This document shows, in pieces, positions 1 to 11,835 of a stretch of DNA of 64,000 bases. Made by a program: the position numbers and the translations under genes. Positions within the stretch are counted from its first letter, which is position 1, and every line of letters begins with the position of its first letter. The notes beneath the pieces are model-generated. The model did not search any database. It was not told where the DNA came from and was given only the letters and a program-made list of their open reading frames with translations. The DNA is from Sporosarcina quadrami (GTDB lineage Bacteria; Bacillota; Bacilli; Bacillales_A; Planococcaceae), in assembly GCF_014836615.1 (NCBI RefSeq), contig NZ_JACSQN010000014.1:1-64000 (forward strand), given 5' to 3'.

Positions 1-232
1 CTCAATCGATGGGGTCATCCGCTCAATAAAGGTCCACAACCGCTCAATCGATGGAGTCATCCGCTCAATAGAGGTCCACAACCGCTCAATGTATGGAGTG
101 ATCCGCTCAATAAAGGTCCACAACCGCTCAATCGATGGGGTCATCCGCTCAATAAAGATCTACAACCGCTCAATCGATGGAGTCATCCGCTCAATAAAGG
201 CCCACAACCGCTCAATGTACGTGCTTCATCCG
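1..232. repeat. 21-bp/42-bp tandem repeat array
   Basis: About eleven 21-bp units, each beginning CCGCTCAAT. Two alternating versions (…CGATGGAGTCAT and …AAAGGTCCACAA) give a 42-bp higher-order period. Unit starts fall at 19, 40, 61 and so on to 208; the first unit is cut by the window edge. Units differ by a few substitutions. Because the period is a multiple of three, long open frames arise by chance. There are no unique spacers, so it is not a CRISPR array. Function unknown. Confidence 0.9.
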
Positions 233-297
233 TGAAAACTATACGAAATGTCATTGTTCATTTATACTGAATGAAAAACCAGTAGGAGTGTTCAGTT

Positions 298-525
298 ATG
301 CATGTAAACTTTTATTCGAGGAAGAACTGTCAGCTTTGCGAGGAAGCCGAAGCGATGCTAAAACTTGTGCAAGAAGATTATCCTTTGACTTGGTCGACTA
401 TCGATATCGAATCGGATGATGAAATCCATGAAAAGTATATGCTCATGATTCCAGTCATTGAGATGAATGGTAAAGTGTTGGCGTATGGCAATGTCGGCTA
501 TATGGATATCATTGAACTATTTTAA
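298..525 (+). CDS. Glutaredoxin-like thiol-redox protein (75 aa)
   Basis: A small cytosolic thioredoxin-fold protein. Near the N-terminus it has a CQLC motif (residues 12-15) of the CxxC type after a beta strand (VNFYSRKNC). Later come a cis-proline-like IPVIEMNG segment and a GY near the end, as in glutaredoxin/DUF836 proteins. It probably reduces disulfides or mixed disulfides; the substrate is unknown. The start ATG at 298 follows GTAGGAGTG. It ends just before the cggR promoter, so it is probably a separate unit upstream of the glycolytic operon. Family call good, precise role inferred. Confidence 0.8.
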   Translation: MHVNFYSRKNCQLCEEAEAMLKLVQEDYPLTWSTIDIESDDEIHEKYMLMIPVIEMNGKVLAYGNVGYMDIIELF

Positions 526-540
526 GAAACACTCAAATAT

Positions 541-640
541 TTGAATAATTGATTATAAAGGTGTATGATGACATTATAAATCATATTTTTTTGACTTAGG
601 TGGGACATTTTAAAAGTAGGTGGGCGATATATGACCAACT
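541..640 (+). promoter_or_regulatory. cggR operon promoter and CggR operator
   Basis: TTGAAT (541-546), a 17-bp spacer and TATGAT (564-569) form a good sigma-A promoter. Downstream, two direct repeats TGGGAC (601) and TGGGCG (621) start exactly 20 bp apart; the second is followed by ATATATGACC and overlaps the cggR start codon. This matches the arrangement I recall for the Bacillus subtilis CggR operator, which is relieved by fructose-1,6-bisphosphate. Promoter seen directly; operator function inferred by analogy. Confidence 0.75.
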
Positions 641-1695
641 CAAAGGAGAATCTTTCCTTACACTCGAAACTACTTGAAGCACAACAGAAACTTGTGCCAG
701 AAATGATGGATATACTGCAACAACGTTTTAAGTTACTGAAATTTATCGGCATGTCAGGTCCGATCGGAAGACGGCCATTAAGTTTGATGGCGGGATTATC
801 GGAACGTGAATGTAGAAATGAGATGGAAAGTTTACGTTCTTTGAACTTGATACGCATCGCAAAAGAAGGTGCGACGATTACTACTGAAGGTGCGGAAGTA
901 CTTGACTCACTCCAATCGAGCATCGACGAATGGACGGGTAATAACCTGTTGGAAAGAAAACTGACATCACTTCTTGGCATAAAAGAAGTGAAAGTTGTAG
1001 CAGGAGATAGTGATGCCAACAAAGCTATCAAAGGCCAATTAGCAAATGAAGCGGCAAAGCAGTTCCTTGAGCGCATTGGCGATGGTCGGCTTGTAGCTGT
1101 CACGGGTGGCACTTCTGTAGCCTCGATTCCGCAATATATACAGCCTTTTGAAAGAGGCGAACGCTTGCACTTCATTGCCGCGAGGGGCGGAATTGGAAAT
1201 GATATCGGTTTGCAGGCAAATATCATTGCAGCAACTTTTGCGCAAGCGTGTGGGGGCACATATAGCACTTTCTACTACCCTGAATCGCTCAGTGAAGAAG
1301 CACATGAAATCTTCAAACGTGAACCGGCTGCTATTGACATGATGAAACAATATGAACGAACAGATTGTGTCATCCATGGTATTGGAGATGCGCTACGCAT
1401 GGCTGATATGCGTGGGACTGCAGAAGACGTAAAAAGCATGTTGCAGAAAAATGAAGCCAAAGGTGAAGCATTCGGATTTTATTTCAACGAAGTTGGCGAT
1501 ATTGTTCACAGGATAACGACTGTCGGTATTCAGACTGAACAATTGGAAAAAGTTCCGCTCCTTCTTGCTGTAGCTGGCGGAAAGAAAAAAGCTGAAGCCA
1601 TTTTGTCGTATATGGCTAGTGCACCTCGGCAGACCCTGTTAGTGACTGATGAAGGTGCCGCTTTGGCAATGCTTGAGAAATTGGAGAGACATTAA
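631..1695 (+). CDS. cggR: Central glycolytic genes regulator CggR
   Basis: A SorC/DeoR-type repressor of 354 aa (B. subtilis CggR is about 340). The N-terminal third is a winged-helix DNA-binding region (around residues 30-90, with GRRPLSLMAGLSERECRNEM). The rest is a sugar-phosphate-binding domain with VAVTGGTSVASIP, AARGGIG and, late, VAGGKKKAEAI. It is expected to repress its own operon in the absence of glucose and to bind fructose-1,6-bisphosphate. It is first in the operon, with gap 18 bp downstream. The ATG at 631 lies inside the proposed operator, as expected for autoregulation. Confidence 0.95.
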   Translation: MTNSKENLSLHSKLLEAQQKLVPEMMDILQQRFKLLKFIGMSGPIGRRPLSLMAGLSERECRNEMESLRSLNLIRIAKEGATITTEGAEVLDSLQSSIDEWTGNNLLERKLTSLLGIKEVKVVAGDSDANKAIKGQLANEAAKQFLERIGDGRLVAVTGGTSVASIPQYIQPFERGERLHFIAARGGIGNDIGLQANIIAATFAQACGGTYSTFYYPESLSEEAHEIFKREPAAIDMMKQYERTDCVIHGIGDALRMADMRGTAEDVKSMLQKNEAKGEAFGFYFNEVGDIVHRITTVGIQTEQLEKVPLLLAVAGGKKKAEAILSYMASAPRQTLLVTDEGAALAMLEKLERH

Positions 1696-1713
1696 AAATT
1701 GGAGGAAACTACT

Positions 1714-2721
1714 ATGACTTTAAAAATGGCGATTAATGGATTTGGACGTATTGGACGTAAAGTGTTCCGAGAGGCAAGCAAGCATGAAGGAATCGAAATT
1801 GTAGCTGTCAATGATTTAACGGATTCAGCTATGCTCGCTCATTTATTGAAATATGATTCAGTGCACGGAATTTTTGACGCTGAAATCGGTTCAGAAGAAG
1901 GATACTTACTGTTAAATGGCAAAAAGATTAAAGTATACGCTGAAAAAGATCCTTCCCAACTTCCATGGGGTGAGTTGGATGTGGACGTTGTCATTGAATC
2001 GACAGGCGTGTTCAGAGATGAAAAAGGCTTGATGAAACATATCGAAGCAGGTGCGAAGAAAGTCATCTTGTCTGCGCCGGCTAAAGGCGAGATGAAAACG
2101 TTGGTCATGGGTGTCAATGAAAATGAATATGATCCGCAAAATGACAAAGTCGTATCCAATGCATCTTGTACGACAAACTGTCTTGCACCAGTCGTTAAAG
2201 TATTGAACGACCAGTTCGGTATTAAACGCGGCATGATGACAACAATTCATTCCTATACGAACGATCAGCGCATCTTGGATCTTCCGCATGAAGATTACCG
2301 CAGAGCGAGAGCGGCAGCTGAGTCCATGATTCCGACGACGACTGGCGCTGCATCAGCGGTAACGAAAGTAATTCCTGAGTTGAAAGGGAAGTTGGACGGT
2401 ATGGCCGTACGTGTACCGACACCGAACGTGTCACTAGTCGATTTCGTTGCTGAACTTTCTAAAGACGTCACTGTCGAAGAAGTGAACAGTGCACTTAAGA
2501 ATGCATCAGAAAATGAATTGAAAGACATTCTGTTCTATAATGAAATTCCGCTTGTTTCCAGAGACTATAACGGAAATACAGCATCTTCAACTGTCGACGG
2601 TCTATCGACGATGGTGATGGACGATAATATGGTGAAAGTGATCGCTTGGTATGATAATGAATCCGGTTATTCTGCCCGTTGTATCGACTTGGCGCTCTAT
2701 ATGAATGAAAAAGGAATTTGA
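1714..2721 (+). CDS. gap: Glyceraldehyde-3-phosphate dehydrogenase, glycolytic type
   Basis: Catalyses NAD-dependent oxidation of glyceraldehyde-3-phosphate to 1,3-bisphosphoglycerate. The 335-aa protein has the NAD-binding GFGRIGR near its N-terminus, the catalytic SNASCTTNCLAP block with Cys152, and the C-terminal WYDNESGYSARCIDL. I chose ATG 1714, eight bases after GGAGG at 1701, instead of an upstream in-frame TTG that overlaps the ribosome site. It is second in the operon, and a hairpin terminator follows before pgk, so gap may be expressed above the later genes. As cggR's partner it is the glycolytic GapA type. Confidence 0.97.
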   Translation: MTLKMAINGFGRIGRKVFREASKHEGIEIVAVNDLTDSAMLAHLLKYDSVHGIFDAEIGSEEGYLLLNGKKIKVYAEKDPSQLPWGELDVDVVIESTGVFRDEKGLMKHIEAGAKKVILSAPAKGEMKTLVMGVNENEYDPQNDKVVSNASCTTNCLAPVVKVLNDQFGIKRGMMTTIHSYTNDQRILDLPHEDYRRARAAAESMIPTTTGAASAVTKVIPELKGKLDGMAVRVPTPNVSLVDFVAELSKDVTVEEVNSALKNASENELKDILFYNEIPLVSRDYNGNTASSTVDGLSTMVMDDNMVKVIAWYDNESGYSARCIDLALYMNEKGI

Positions 2722-2787
2722 AACACTGAAAGTATATAAAACATAGCCAATCCCATGGCTAAACCTTATAATAGAAAATGGGTAAGA

Positions 2788-2814
2788 GGAACGGTTGAAC
2801 CCGTTCCTTTTTTA
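2788..2814 (+). terminator. Intra-operon terminator between gap and pgk
   Basis: Stem GGAACGG (2788-2794) and CCGTTCC (2801-2807) with a 6-nt loop, followed by a run of T. It would terminate part of the transcripts after gap. The 177-bp gap-pgk spacer is otherwise free of genes; no clear second promoter was identified in it. Confidence 0.75.
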
Positions 2815-2898
2815 CATTACATACGCTGGAATAATGGACAGAAGACAGTTGAAAGTCCTTGTTCTGAGCGCTTAAATTCTCGGAGGTGTACAGTTTAC

Positions 2899-4083
2899 AT
2901 GAATGCCAAAAAGACAATTAAAGATATTGACGTAAAAGGAAAGCGCGTTTTTTGCCGGGTGGATTTCAATGTGCCTATGGAAGATGGAAACGTGACAGAT
3001 GACACGAGAATCAGAGCTGCTGTGCAGACAGTCAACTATTTAGCAGAACAGGGCGCGAAAGTTATTCTTGCAAGTCATCTTGGTCGGCCGAAAGGTGAAG
3101 TGAATAAGGACTTCAGATTGACGGCAGTTGGAGAACGGTTAGCTGAGCTTATTGGAAAAGACGTGAAAAAACTCGATTCATCGATTGGTGAAGAAGTGGA
3201 AAATGCTGTGAGCACTATGGACGAAGGGGATATTATACTTCTTGAAAATGTCCGCTTCCATGCAGGTGAAGAGAAGAATGATGCAGACCTTGCGAAGAAA
3301 TTTGCAGCTCTTGCGGATATCTTCGTCAATGACGCATTTGGCGCTGCACATCGCGCGCATGCATCGACTGCAGGTATCGCTGAATTCATCCCTGGCGTCA
3401 GCGGCTTTTTACTTGAGAAAGAGCTTGATGTACTTGGCAAAGCATTGTCTGATCCGGAACGTCCTTTCACGGCAATTATCGGCGGTGCAAAGGTGAAGGA
3501 CAAAATTGGAGTCATTGACAATCTGTTGGACAATGTCGACAATTTATTGATTGGCGGCGGTCTTTCCTACACATTCACGAAAGCACAAGGATATGAAACA
3601 GGAAACTCCTTAGTAGAAGAAGATAAAATCGAATTGGCCCAGTCATTCATACAAAAGGCGAAAGAGAAGAACGTCAATCTCTATTTGCCTGTTGACGCTG
3701 TTGTGGCAGATGCGTTTTCTGCAGAGGCAAACGTGCAAACGGTGAAAATCGACAGTATACAAGACGGTTGGATGGGGCTCGATATCGGCCCTGAAACAGC
3801 TGCGTTATATGCTGATGTTATTAAAAAATCCAAACTTGTAATATGGAATGGACCGATGGGTGTGTTCGAAATGGAACAATTTGCGGCGGGTACGAAACAA
3901 GTTGCTGAAGCGATGGCTGAAACTGAAGGCTATACGGTTATCGGTGGCGGCGATTCGGCTGCAGCTGTTGAGAAATTCCATGTCGCTGACAAGATGGATC
4001 ATGTATCTACTGGCGGTGGAGCGTCGCTGGAATTTATGGAAGGTAAAGAGTTACCTGGAGTCACTGTACTGCAGGATAAATGA
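2899..4083 (+). CDS. pgk: Phosphoglycerate kinase
   Basis: Transfers phosphate from 1,3-bisphosphoglycerate to ADP. The 394 residues match the bacterial length. Visible hallmarks are [11 protein letters not shown] near the N-terminus, [11 protein letters not shown], the hinge-side [24 protein letters not shown] and the C-terminal [11 protein letters not shown] and [10 protein letters not shown] motifs. The start is ATG 2899 after CGGAGGTG; a longer in-frame extension upstream runs through the terminator and is not coding. Its stop overlaps an upstream in-frame ATG of tpiA, indicating tight coupling with tpiA. Confidence 0.97.
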   Translation: MNAKKTIKDIDVKGKRVFCRVDFNVPMEDGNVTDDTRIRAAVQTVNYLAEQGAKVILASHLGRPKGEVNKDFRLTAVGERLAELIGKDVKKLDSSIGEEVENAVSTMDEGDIILLENVRFHAGEEKNDADLAKKFAALADIFVNDAFGAAHRAHASTAGIAEFIPGVSGFLLEKELDVLGKALSDPERPFTAIIGGAKVKDKIGVIDNLLDNVDNLLIGGGLSYTFTKAQGYETGNSLVEEDKIELAQSFIQKAKEKNVNLYLPVDAVVADAFSAEANVQTVKIDSIQDGWMGLDIGPETAALYADVIKKSKLVIWNGPMGVFEMEQFAAGTKQVAEAMAETEGYTVIGGGDSAAAVEKFHVADKMDHVSTGGGASLEFMEGKELPGVTVLQDK

Positions 4084-4097
4084 CAGGAGGGGTACAA

Positions 4098-4859
4098 TTG
4101 CGGAAACGAATTATAGCTGGAAATTGGAAGATGTATAAAACGATGGATGAAGCGAAAAGTTTTGTGACGGAAGTGAAGGGGCGACTGCCTGAATCGGATC
4201 AAGTCCAAGCAGTCATTTGTCCGCCATCACTCTATCTGTCTGAGCTTACAAGCTTATCAGAAGACTCGATGCTTGGCATTGGCGCACAGACGATGCATGA
4301 TACGGACGAAGGAGCGTTTACAGGTGAAGTGAGCCCGAAAATGCTTGCTGAACTCCATATTCCTTTTGTTATTTTAGGTCATTCAGAACGTCGTCAATAT
4401 TTCAATGAAACAGATGAAACGGTAAATAAAAAAGTGCTTGCTGCCTTCTCGCATGAGTTGACTCCAATCGTTTGTGTTGGGGAAAGTCTCAAACAGCGCG
4501 AAGAAGGTAAAACAGTTGAAACCGTAGCGATGCAAGTGAAGAAAGCATTTGAAGGTGTTCAAGCTGAACAGGCGAAGCGGGCAATTATCGCTTATGAACC
4601 GGTTTGGGCGATTGGAACTGGCAAAACAGCTACTGCGAATGATGCGAATGATGTGTGTAAAGAAATCCGTTCTGAAATCGGTCAGTTGTATGACGAGGAA
4701 ACGGCTTCAGCAATACGTATTCAATACGGCGGCAGCGTAAAACCATCCAATCTTGCAGAATTATTGTCCATGGACGACATTGACGGAGCGCTAGTCGGTG
4801 GGGCAAGCCTTGACGCAGATTCGTTCGTTGAAATGATCGAGGTCGCAAGTCATGCGTAA
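4098..4859 (+). CDS. tpiA: Triosephosphate isomerase
   Basis: Interconverts dihydroxyacetone phosphate and glyceraldehyde-3-phosphate. The protein is 253 aa. It starts [13 protein letters not shown], carries the catalytic-His block [10 protein letters not shown], the catalytic Glu loop [14 protein letters not shown] and the phosphate-binding YGGSVKP and ALVGGASL. I prefer TTG 4098, correctly spaced from AGGAGGG at 4085-4091, over the ATG at 4080 that lies upstream of that site. It overlaps gpmI by 8 bp. Confidence 0.96.
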   Translation: MRKRIIAGNWKMYKTMDEAKSFVTEVKGRLPESDQVQAVICPPSLYLSELTSLSEDSMLGIGAQTMHDTDEGAFTGEVSPKMLAELHIPFVILGHSERRQYFNETDETVNKKVLAAFSHELTPIVCVGESLKQREEGKTVETVAMQVKKAFEGVQAEQAKRAIIAYEPVWAIGTGKTATANDANDVCKEIRSEIGQLYDEETASAIRIQYGGSVKPSNLAELLSMDDIDGALVGGASLDADSFVEMIEVASHA

Positions 4860-6378
4860 TGGACCAGTCGCATTGATCATCTTGGACGGTTTTGGACTAC
4901 GGGATGAAAAGTTCGGCAATGCGGTCGCGCAAGCGAGTACACCGAACTTTGATATTTTATGGAACAACTATCCCCACTCAACGTTAACAGCATGTGGCGA
5001 GGCTGTAGGACTTCCAGAAGGGCAAATGGGCAATTCGGAAGTCGGTCATTTGAATATTGGCGCAGGGCGTATTGTCTATCAGAGCCTTACACGTGTCAAT
5101 AAATCCATCAAAGACGGCGACTTCATGACGAATGCGGCATTGCTCGGTGCAATTGAACATGTGAAACGAAATGGTTCAGCACTCCATCTCATGGGGCTTG
5201 TATCGGACGGTGGTGTCCATAGTCATTATGAGCATCTGTTTGCGCTGCTTCGTCTTGCCAAAATGAACGGAGTCGAAAAGGTCTACATTCATGCATTTCT
5301 TGATGGGCGTGATGTCGGACCTCAAACAGCACCGGGTTATCTCGAACGGACAGAACAAGTACTTCAAGGCGTAGGGGTCGGCACAATCGCTTCTGTCTCA
5401 GGACGGTATTACGCAATGGACCGTGACAAAAGATGGGACCGCGTGGAATGTGCGTACCGCGCAATCGTAGACGGCATTGGAGAGAAGTTCCCGACAGCAA
5501 TCTCGGGTGTGCATGCATCGTATGAAGAAGATATCTATGACGAGTTTGTCAAACCGTTCGTCATCGAAAAAGAAGGTGAACCGGTTGCCACTGTGAATAG
5601 TGATGATGCTGTCGTATTCTTCAACTTCAGACCGGACCGTGCGATTCAATTGTCACGTGCATTCACCGATCCGAAGTTTGACGGATTCCACACAGGGCCG
5701 AAACAGCTCGACAATTTGAAGTTTGTGTCATTTACTCATTACAGTGACGAAGTCCAAGCGGATGTCGTATTTACAAATGATAATCTTGAAAATACAATTG
5801 GTGAAGTGCTTGCTAAAAATGGTCTGCGACAATTGCGTATTGCCGAAACCGAAAAATATCCACACGTGACATTTTTCATGAGTGGCGGCAGGGAAGAGGA
5901 ATTCGAAGGCGAAACGAGAATTCTCATCGCCAGTCCGAAAGTTGCGACATACGATCTGAAGCCTGAAATGAGTGCTGTAGAAGTGACAGAAGCATTACTT
6001 GCTGAAATCGAAGGTGACCGGCAAGATGCGATTCTGTTGAACTTTGCTAATCCTGATATGGTCGGTCATAGCGGCATGCTCGAACCGACGATTAAGGCGA
6101 TTGAAACAGTCGATGCATGTTTAGGCAGGATTATAGATGCCCTCATGCTAAAAGGCGGAACGGCGATTGTAACGGCGGATCACGGAAATTCCGATGAAGT
6201 GTTGACACTTGAAGGAAAACCGATGACCGCTCATACGACAAATCCTGTCCCTGTCATTATTACGAAAGCGGATGTTGTGTTGCGCGAAGGCGGTATTTTG
6301 TCTGATCTTGCACCAACGATGTTAAAGCTACTTGATGTGAAACAGCCAGAAGAAATGTCCGGCACACCATTATTCTAA
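4852..6378 (+). CDS. gpmI: Cofactor-independent phosphoglycerate mutase
   Basis: Manganese-dependent interconversion of 3- and 2-phosphoglycerate. The 508-aa protein of the alkaline phosphatase superfamily begins with LIILDGFG. It has catalytic Ser62 in [14 protein letters not shown], the substrate-binding [10 protein letters not shown] and GRYYAMDRD motifs, and the C-terminal metal-site TADHGNSDE and AHTTNPVP. The start codon overlaps the end of tpiA, implying translational coupling. In spore formers this enzyme is pH- and Mn-sensitive and takes part in 3-phosphoglycerate storage in spores; that is family knowledge, not seen here. Confidence 0.97.
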   Translation: MRNGPVALIILDGFGLRDEKFGNAVAQASTPNFDILWNNYPHSTLTACGEAVGLPEGQMGNSEVGHLNIGAGRIVYQSLTRVNKSIKDGDFMTNAALLGAIEHVKRNGSALHLMGLVSDGGVHSHYEHLFALLRLAKMNGVEKVYIHAFLDGRDVGPQTAPGYLERTEQVLQGVGVGTIASVSGRYYAMDRDKRWDRVECAYRAIVDGIGEKFPTAISGVHASYEEDIYDEFVKPFVIEKEGEPVATVNSDDAVVFFNFRPDRAIQLSRAFTDPKFDGFHTGPKQLDNLKFVSFTHYSDEVQADVVFTNDNLENTIGEVLAKNGLRQLRIAETEKYPHVTFFMSGGREEEFEGETRILIASPKVATYDLKPEMSAVEVTEALLAEIEGDRQDAILLNFANPDMVGHSGMLEPTIKAIETVDACLGRIIDALMLKGGTAIVTADHGNSDEVLTLEGKPMTAHTTNPVPVIITKADVVLREGGILSDLAPTMLKLLDVKQPEEMSGTPLF

Positions 6379-6382
6379 TTAA

Positions 6383-7693
<1,311 letters not shown>

Positions 7694-7700
7694 GAACAGC

Positions 7701-7726
7701 AAAAGCCGGCGATTGCCGGCTTTTTG
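7701..7726 (+). terminator. Terminator of the glycolytic operon
   Basis: Stem AAAGCCGGC / GCCGGCTTT with a 4-nt loop followed by a T run, directly after eno. Confidence 0.9.
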
Positions 7727-7745
7727 TCAAATTATTTAAAACATG

Positions 7746-7774
7746 TTGTAACAATATCTAATATTTGATAGAAT
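7746..7774 (+). promoter_or_regulatory. secG promoter
   Basis: TTGTAA (7746-7751), 17-bp spacer, TAGAAT (7769-7774): a sigma-A-like promoter placed between the eno terminator and secG. Confidence 0.65.
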
Positions 7775-7812
7775 GTAAACAGTGTTATGTTCGATTCAGG
7801 AGGTGGAACAAA

Positions 7813-8040
7813 GTGCATGCTTTGTTTATGACGTTATTAGTAATCGTATCATTGGCGTTAATTGTTGTTGTATTATTGCAATCCGGTAAAAGTGCTGGTC
7901 TTTCTGGAGCCATCTCCGGTGGTGCCGAACAGCTTTTCGGAAAACAGAAGGCACGTGGGTTAGACTTAGTGCTTCAACGAGTGACAATTGTACTTTCGGT
8001 TTTATTTTTCGTTTTGGCGATTGCCATTGTGAAGATTTAA
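7813..8040 (+). CDS. secG: Preprotein translocase subunit SecG
   Basis: A 75-aa inner-membrane subunit that assists SecYE/SecA protein export. It has two hydrophobic helices (about residues 3-22 and 53-75) separated by the conserved loop [20 protein letters not shown]. The start is GTG 7813, eight bases after AGGAGGTGG; longer upstream reading has no ribosome site and overlaps the promoter. A terminator follows, so it is likely monocistronic. Its place before est, rnr and smpB is the usual Bacillales order. Confidence 0.95.
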   Translation: MHALFMTLLVIVSLALIVVVLLQSGKSAGLSGAISGGAEQLFGKQKARGLDLVLQRVTIVLSVLFFVLAIAIVKI

Positions 8041-8067
8041 TTGAGATGATCTAATTGCATACATGAC

Positions 8068-8105
8068 AAACGCCTGGCCAGCCGTATGGTCGGGCGTTTT
8101 TTATC
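8068..8105 (+). terminator. secG terminator
   Basis: A 13-bp stem AAACGCCTGGCCA / TGGTCGGGCGTTT (two G-T pairs) followed by T residues. Confidence 0.88.
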
Positions 8106-8164
8106 TTGTTTGTTGGGAATAATGACATATATAGTTACTGTTTTGGGTGAAAGGATGAAAGAAT

Positions 8165-8911
8165 ATGAGAATTGCACAGCCTAAGCCGTTCTTTTTTGAG
8201 AGTGGGAAACGGGCGGTTTTGTTGTTACATGGATTTACAGGAACGTCAGCGGATGTACGGATGCTTGGACGTTTTCTTGAGAAGAAAGGATATACGTCGC
8301 TTGCACCGCATTACAAGGGGCATGGTGTGCCGCCGGAAGAGTTGATTGAAACGGGTCCGGATCAGTGGTGGGAAGATGTGGTTGCAGGTTTTAATCAACT
8401 AAGAGATGCAGGATATGAAGAAATCGCTGTTGGTGGTTTGTCGTTAGGTGGCGTATTTTCCTTGAAAGTAGGGGTTAAACTGCCAGTAAAGGGTATTGTA
8501 ACGATGTGTGCTCCGATGTCGATGAAAACGACGGATACGATGTTTCAAGGTGTGTTGAAATATGCCGCTGATTATAAAAAGTTTGAAGGAAAATCAGCCG
8601 TTGAAATCGAAGAAGAGATGGAGGCGCTTCGCGTGCAGTCGATGCCGTCATTGAGAGATTTACGTGATTTGGTTTATCGTGTGAAAGATGAGCTTGGTCA
8701 AGTGGAAGCTCCTTTATTCGTTGTCCAGTCACGAAAGGATGAAGTCATTGATCCGAATTCTGCGAATGTCATTTATGATAAATCGAATGCTGTTGAAAAA
8801 GAACTTAAATGGTTTGAAGACTCAGGACATGTCATCACACTCGGTCCTGAAAAAGAGCAACTTCATGAAGATGTATATCAATTTCTTGAATCGCTCGACT
8901 GGAACGTGTGA
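8165..8911 (+). CDS. est: Carboxylesterase (YvaK/Est30 type)
   Basis: An alpha/beta hydrolase of 248 aa, likely a cytosolic short-chain ester hydrolase. The oxyanion region [13 protein letters not shown] comes first, then the nucleophile elbow GLSLGG with Ser93, the acid residue in SRKDEVID and the catalytic His in DSGHVIT. Length and position before rnr match the Bacillales Est30/YvaK family. The ribosome site is GAAAGGATG upstream of ATG 8165. Physiological substrate unknown. Confidence 0.9.
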   Translation: MRIAQPKPFFFESGKRAVLLLHGFTGTSADVRMLGRFLEKKGYTSLAPHYKGHGVPPEELIETGPDQWWEDVVAGFNQLRDAGYEEIAVGGLSLGGVFSLKVGVKLPVKGIVTMCAPMSMKTTDTMFQGVLKYAADYKKFEGKSAVEIEEEMEALRVQSMPSLRDLRDLVYRVKDELGQVEAPLFVVQSRKDEVIDPNSANVIYDKSNAVEKELKWFEDSGHVITLGPEKEQLHEDVYQFLESLDWNV

Positions 8912-8953
8912 AAATAGGGTTAGATGACGATAATAAGAAATGGAGGGATGTAA

Positions 8954-11290
8954 TTGGACATGATTGAAGAAGAACTGAAAACACGCTTATTGGCGTTTAT
9001 GAGAGAAGAAACGTATAAACCGATGACCGTTCAAGAAATCCAGGAAGAAATGGGTATTGAAGGTGCAGCGGAATTCAAGGAACTTGTGAAAATGCTCGTT
9101 CACTTGGAACAGAAAGGCAATATTATCCGGTCTCGCACGAACCGCTACGGCGTTCCTGAAAAAATGAATATGATGCGCGGGAAGTTCATCGGTCATGCGA
9201 AAGGCTTCGGATTTGTTGCGCCTGAAACGGATGGCATGGATGATATTTTCATTCCACCGCCTGAAGTGAACGGAGCGATGAACGGAGATATCGTTCTCGT
9301 CAGAGTTTCTAAAGGGTCATTCGGCGATCGCCGGGAAGGTTCAATTATACGGGTCGTGGAACGCAAAACGACGAAAGTGGTCGGCATGTACCAGGATAAC
9401 AAAGGGTTCGGCTTTGTCATTCCGGATGATAAGAAATTGCCGATGGATATCTTTATCGGCAAAGGAAACGCGCTTGACGCGGTAGATGGCCATAAGGTTG
9501 TCGTGGAAATTACGGATTGGCCGAGTGATATGAAGTCTGCAACAGGAATGGTCGTACAGATTCTTGGTCATAAGAATGATCCAGGTGTTGATATTCTGTC
9601 GATTATCCATAAGCATGGCATCGAAGTGGAATTCCCGCAAGAAGTGATGGATCAGGCGAATAAAACACCTGATGAAGTGCAGGAGAAAGACCTGTTCAAA
9701 CGCCGTGACTTGCGTGAAGATCTTGTTATCACGATCGATGGAGCAGATGCAAAAGACTTGGATGATGCAATTGGCTTAGTGAAAAACAGTGATGGGACAT
9801 TCACATTGTCTGTTCATATCGCGGACGTCAGTCATTATGTACAACAGAACACACCTCTTGACGATGCAGCGTATGATCGCGGCACGAGTGTTTATTTGAC
9901 GGACCGTGTCATTCCGATGCTTCCGCATAAATTGTCAAATGGTATCTGTTCGTTGAATCCGCATGTTGATCGTCTAACATTGTCTTGTTCGATGACAATC
10001 GACCATAACGGGAAAACGATTGATCATGAAATTTTTGAAAGTGTCATTAAGTCGAAAGAACGGATGACATATACAGACGTCTATAAGATCATCGAAGAAA
10101 AAGATGAAGAGTTGATGGAGAAGTATGCTCATATCGTTCCGATGCTTAACAATATGGCGGAGCTTGCGTCCATTTTACGCCAGAAACGAATTGACCGCGG
10201 AGCGATCGATTTCGATTTCAAAGAGTCGAAAGTACTTGTCGATGATAAAGGTTGGCCGACAGATATCGTTATTCGTGAACGTACGGAAGCGGAACGTCTG
10301 ATCGAGGAATTCATGCTTGCAGCGAACGAAACGGTTGCAGAGCACTTCCATTGGCTTCAAGTGCCATTCTTGTACCGGATTCACGAAGATCCAAAAGCCG
10401 AAAAGCTTCAGCGTTTCTTCGAGTTCATCACGAATTTTGGTATTGTCGTAAAAGGTGCCGGGAATAAAGTGCATCCACGCGCTTTGCAGGAAATTGTCGA
10501 GTCGATTGAAGGCATGCCTGAAGAAACGGTTATTTCTACGATGTTATTACGTTCCATGCAACAGGCGAAGTATTTTGAAGAGAGCCTTGGTCACTTCGGT
10601 TTATCGGCTGATTTCTATACACATTTTACATCACCAATTAGACGTTATCCGGACTTGATCGTGCATCGATTGATCCGCACGTATTTGATCGAGAAAGATG
10701 TGTCTCCTCAGACGATTGCGCACTGGAACGCCAACTTGGCTGAAATCGCGCAGCATACGTCAGAACGTGAACGTCGTGCAGTCGATGCAGAACGAGATAC
10801 GGATGCACTGAAGAAAGCGCAGTTCATGTTGGATAAGATTGGTGAAGAGTTTGACGGTGTCATCTCGTCTGTAACGAACTTCGGGATGTTCGTTGAGCTT
10901 GAAAACACAGTCGAAGGACTTGTGCATGTAAGCTATATGAACGATGATTATTATCGTTTTGACGACCGTCAAATGATGATGATCGGTGAGCATACAGGCA
11001 AGCAGTTCAGAATCGGAGATGAAGTGACGATCCGCGTTGTTTCAGTTAAGCCTGAGGAGTCTGCAATCGACTTTGAAATTGCGGGTATGAAGCAATCGTT
11101 CCATAGAGCGCGCAAAGAGACGCCGAAGGTCATTCATGCGAAAAAAGGCGGGGACCGTGCTTCTGCAGGTTCTTCGAAGCCGAAGTCGGATAAGAAGCCT
11201 GGATCGGGTAAACCGAAGCGGAAGTTTTATGAAGATGTCACGAAGGGTAAGAAAAAGAAGAAGAAACAGGCTCCTAGAAAGAGAAAATAA
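8954..11290 (+). CDS. rnr: Ribonuclease R
   Basis: A processive 3'-5' exoribonuclease for structured RNA, active in RNA turnover and in degrading non-stop mRNA together with tmRNA/SmpB. The 778-aa protein has an N-terminal winged helix (about 1-70), cold-shock/OB domains with [13 protein letters not shown] and [14 protein letters not shown], and the RNB catalytic domain with [12 protein letters not shown]. An S1 domain (about 630-710, [17 protein letters not shown]) and a strongly basic Lys/Arg tail follow. TTG 8954 is seven bases after GGAGGG and fits better than the next ATG. The next gene is smpB. Confidence 0.96.
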   Translation: MDMIEEELKTRLLAFMREETYKPMTVQEIQEEMGIEGAAEFKELVKMLVHLEQKGNIIRSRTNRYGVPEKMNMMRGKFIGHAKGFGFVAPETDGMDDIFIPPPEVNGAMNGDIVLVRVSKGSFGDRREGSIIRVVERKTTKVVGMYQDNKGFGFVIPDDKKLPMDIFIGKGNALDAVDGHKVVVEITDWPSDMKSATGMVVQILGHKNDPGVDILSIIHKHGIEVEFPQEVMDQANKTPDEVQEKDLFKRRDLREDLVITIDGADAKDLDDAIGLVKNSDGTFTLSVHIADVSHYVQQNTPLDDAAYDRGTSVYLTDRVIPMLPHKLSNGICSLNPHVDRLTLSCSMTIDHNGKTIDHEIFESVIKSKERMTYTDVYKIIEEKDEELMEKYAHIVPMLNNMAELASILRQKRIDRGAIDFDFKESKVLVDDKGWPTDIVIRERTEAERLIEEFMLAANETVAEHFHWLQVPFLYRIHEDPKAEKLQRFFEFITNFGIVVKGAGNKVHPRALQEIVESIEGMPEETVISTMLLRSMQQAKYFEESLGHFGLSADFYTHFTSPIRRYPDLIVHRLIRTYLIEKDVSPQTIAHWNANLAEIAQHTSERERRAVDAERDTDALKKAQFMLDKIGEEFDGVISSVTNFGMFVELENTVEGLVHVSYMNDDYYRFDDRQMMMIGEHTGKQFRIGDEVTIRVVSVKPEESAIDFEIAGMKQSFHRARKETPKVIHAKKGGDRASAGSSKPKSDKKPGSGKPKRKFYEDVTKGKKKKKKQAPRKRK

Positions 11291-11302
11291 TACTGAAGTG
11301 GG

Positions 11303-11329
11303 CGGCATCCGTATAAGTCGTGGATGCCG
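11303..11329 (+). other. Intergenic hairpin between rnr and smpB
   Basis: CGGCATCC (11303-11310) pairs with GGATGCCG (11322-11329). No T run follows, so this is an RNA hairpin or weak attenuator rather than a proven terminator. Confidence 0.45.
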
Positions 11330-11367
11330 GCCGTTTCACCAGTAATTGTTGAAATGGGGGATACAGC

Positions 11368-11835
11368 ATGGCGAAAGGTCAAGGGAAAGTATTGGCAATC
11401 AATAAAAAAGCGAATCATGATTTTGCTATTGAAGAGACGATTGAAGCTGGAATTGTTCTGCAAGGGACCGAAATTAAGTCGATTCGTAATGGTAAAGTCC
11501 AAATTCGTGATGCGTTTGTTTTGATCCGGAATAATGAAGCATGGATCTCCAATATGCACATTAGTCCGTATGAACAGGGGAACCAGTTTAACCATGATCC
11601 ACTCCGTTCTCGGAAGCTATTACTGCATAAGAAGCAGATCAAGTCGCTTATCGGCCAGACAAAGCAAGAAGGTTTCGCAATTGTGCCACTTAAAATGTAT
11701 TTGAAAGACGGCTTTGCGAAAGTGTTGATTGGCATCGGTAAAGGGAAGAAGTTGTACGATAAACGTGAAGACTTGAAGAAGAAAGAAGCGAAGCGTGAAG
11801 TCGAACGTGCTTTCAAGGCAAAACAGCAATATTGA
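11368..11835 (+). CDS. smpB: tmRNA-binding protein SmpB
   Basis: A 155-aa basic protein that binds the tRNA-like domain of tmRNA and places it in stalled ribosomes. Family blocks are visible: [63 protein letters not shown], and a C-terminal tail [20 protein letters not shown] expected to enter the mRNA channel. GGGGG precedes ATG 11368. It lies just upstream of ssrA, its RNA partner, with the ssrA promoter starting inside its last codons. Confidence 0.97.
   Translation: MAKGQGKVLAINKKANHDFAIEETIEAGIVLQGTEIKSIRNGKVQIRDAFVLIRNNEAWISNMHISPYEQGNQFNHDPLRSRKLLLHKKQIKSLIGQTKQEGFAIVPLKMYLKDGFAKVLIGIGKGKKLYDKREDLKKKEAKREVERAFKAKQQY

Noticed and set aside
1..232. CRISPR array
   Set aside because: Units are contiguous 21-bp repeats with variation inside the unit; there are no unique spacers and no cas genes.
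1..232. Repeat-encoded peptide gene
   Set aside because: Several frames are open only because the period is divisible by three; no start codon with a ribosome site was found in the window.
522..1268. Long minus-strand frame opposite cggR
   Set aside because: Lies entirely opposite cggR and its promoter, no domain and low-complexity Ser-rich composition typical of antisense frames.
2755..2898. N-terminal extension of Pgk
   Set aside because: It crosses a terminator hairpin and precedes the canonical ATG with ribosome site at 2899.
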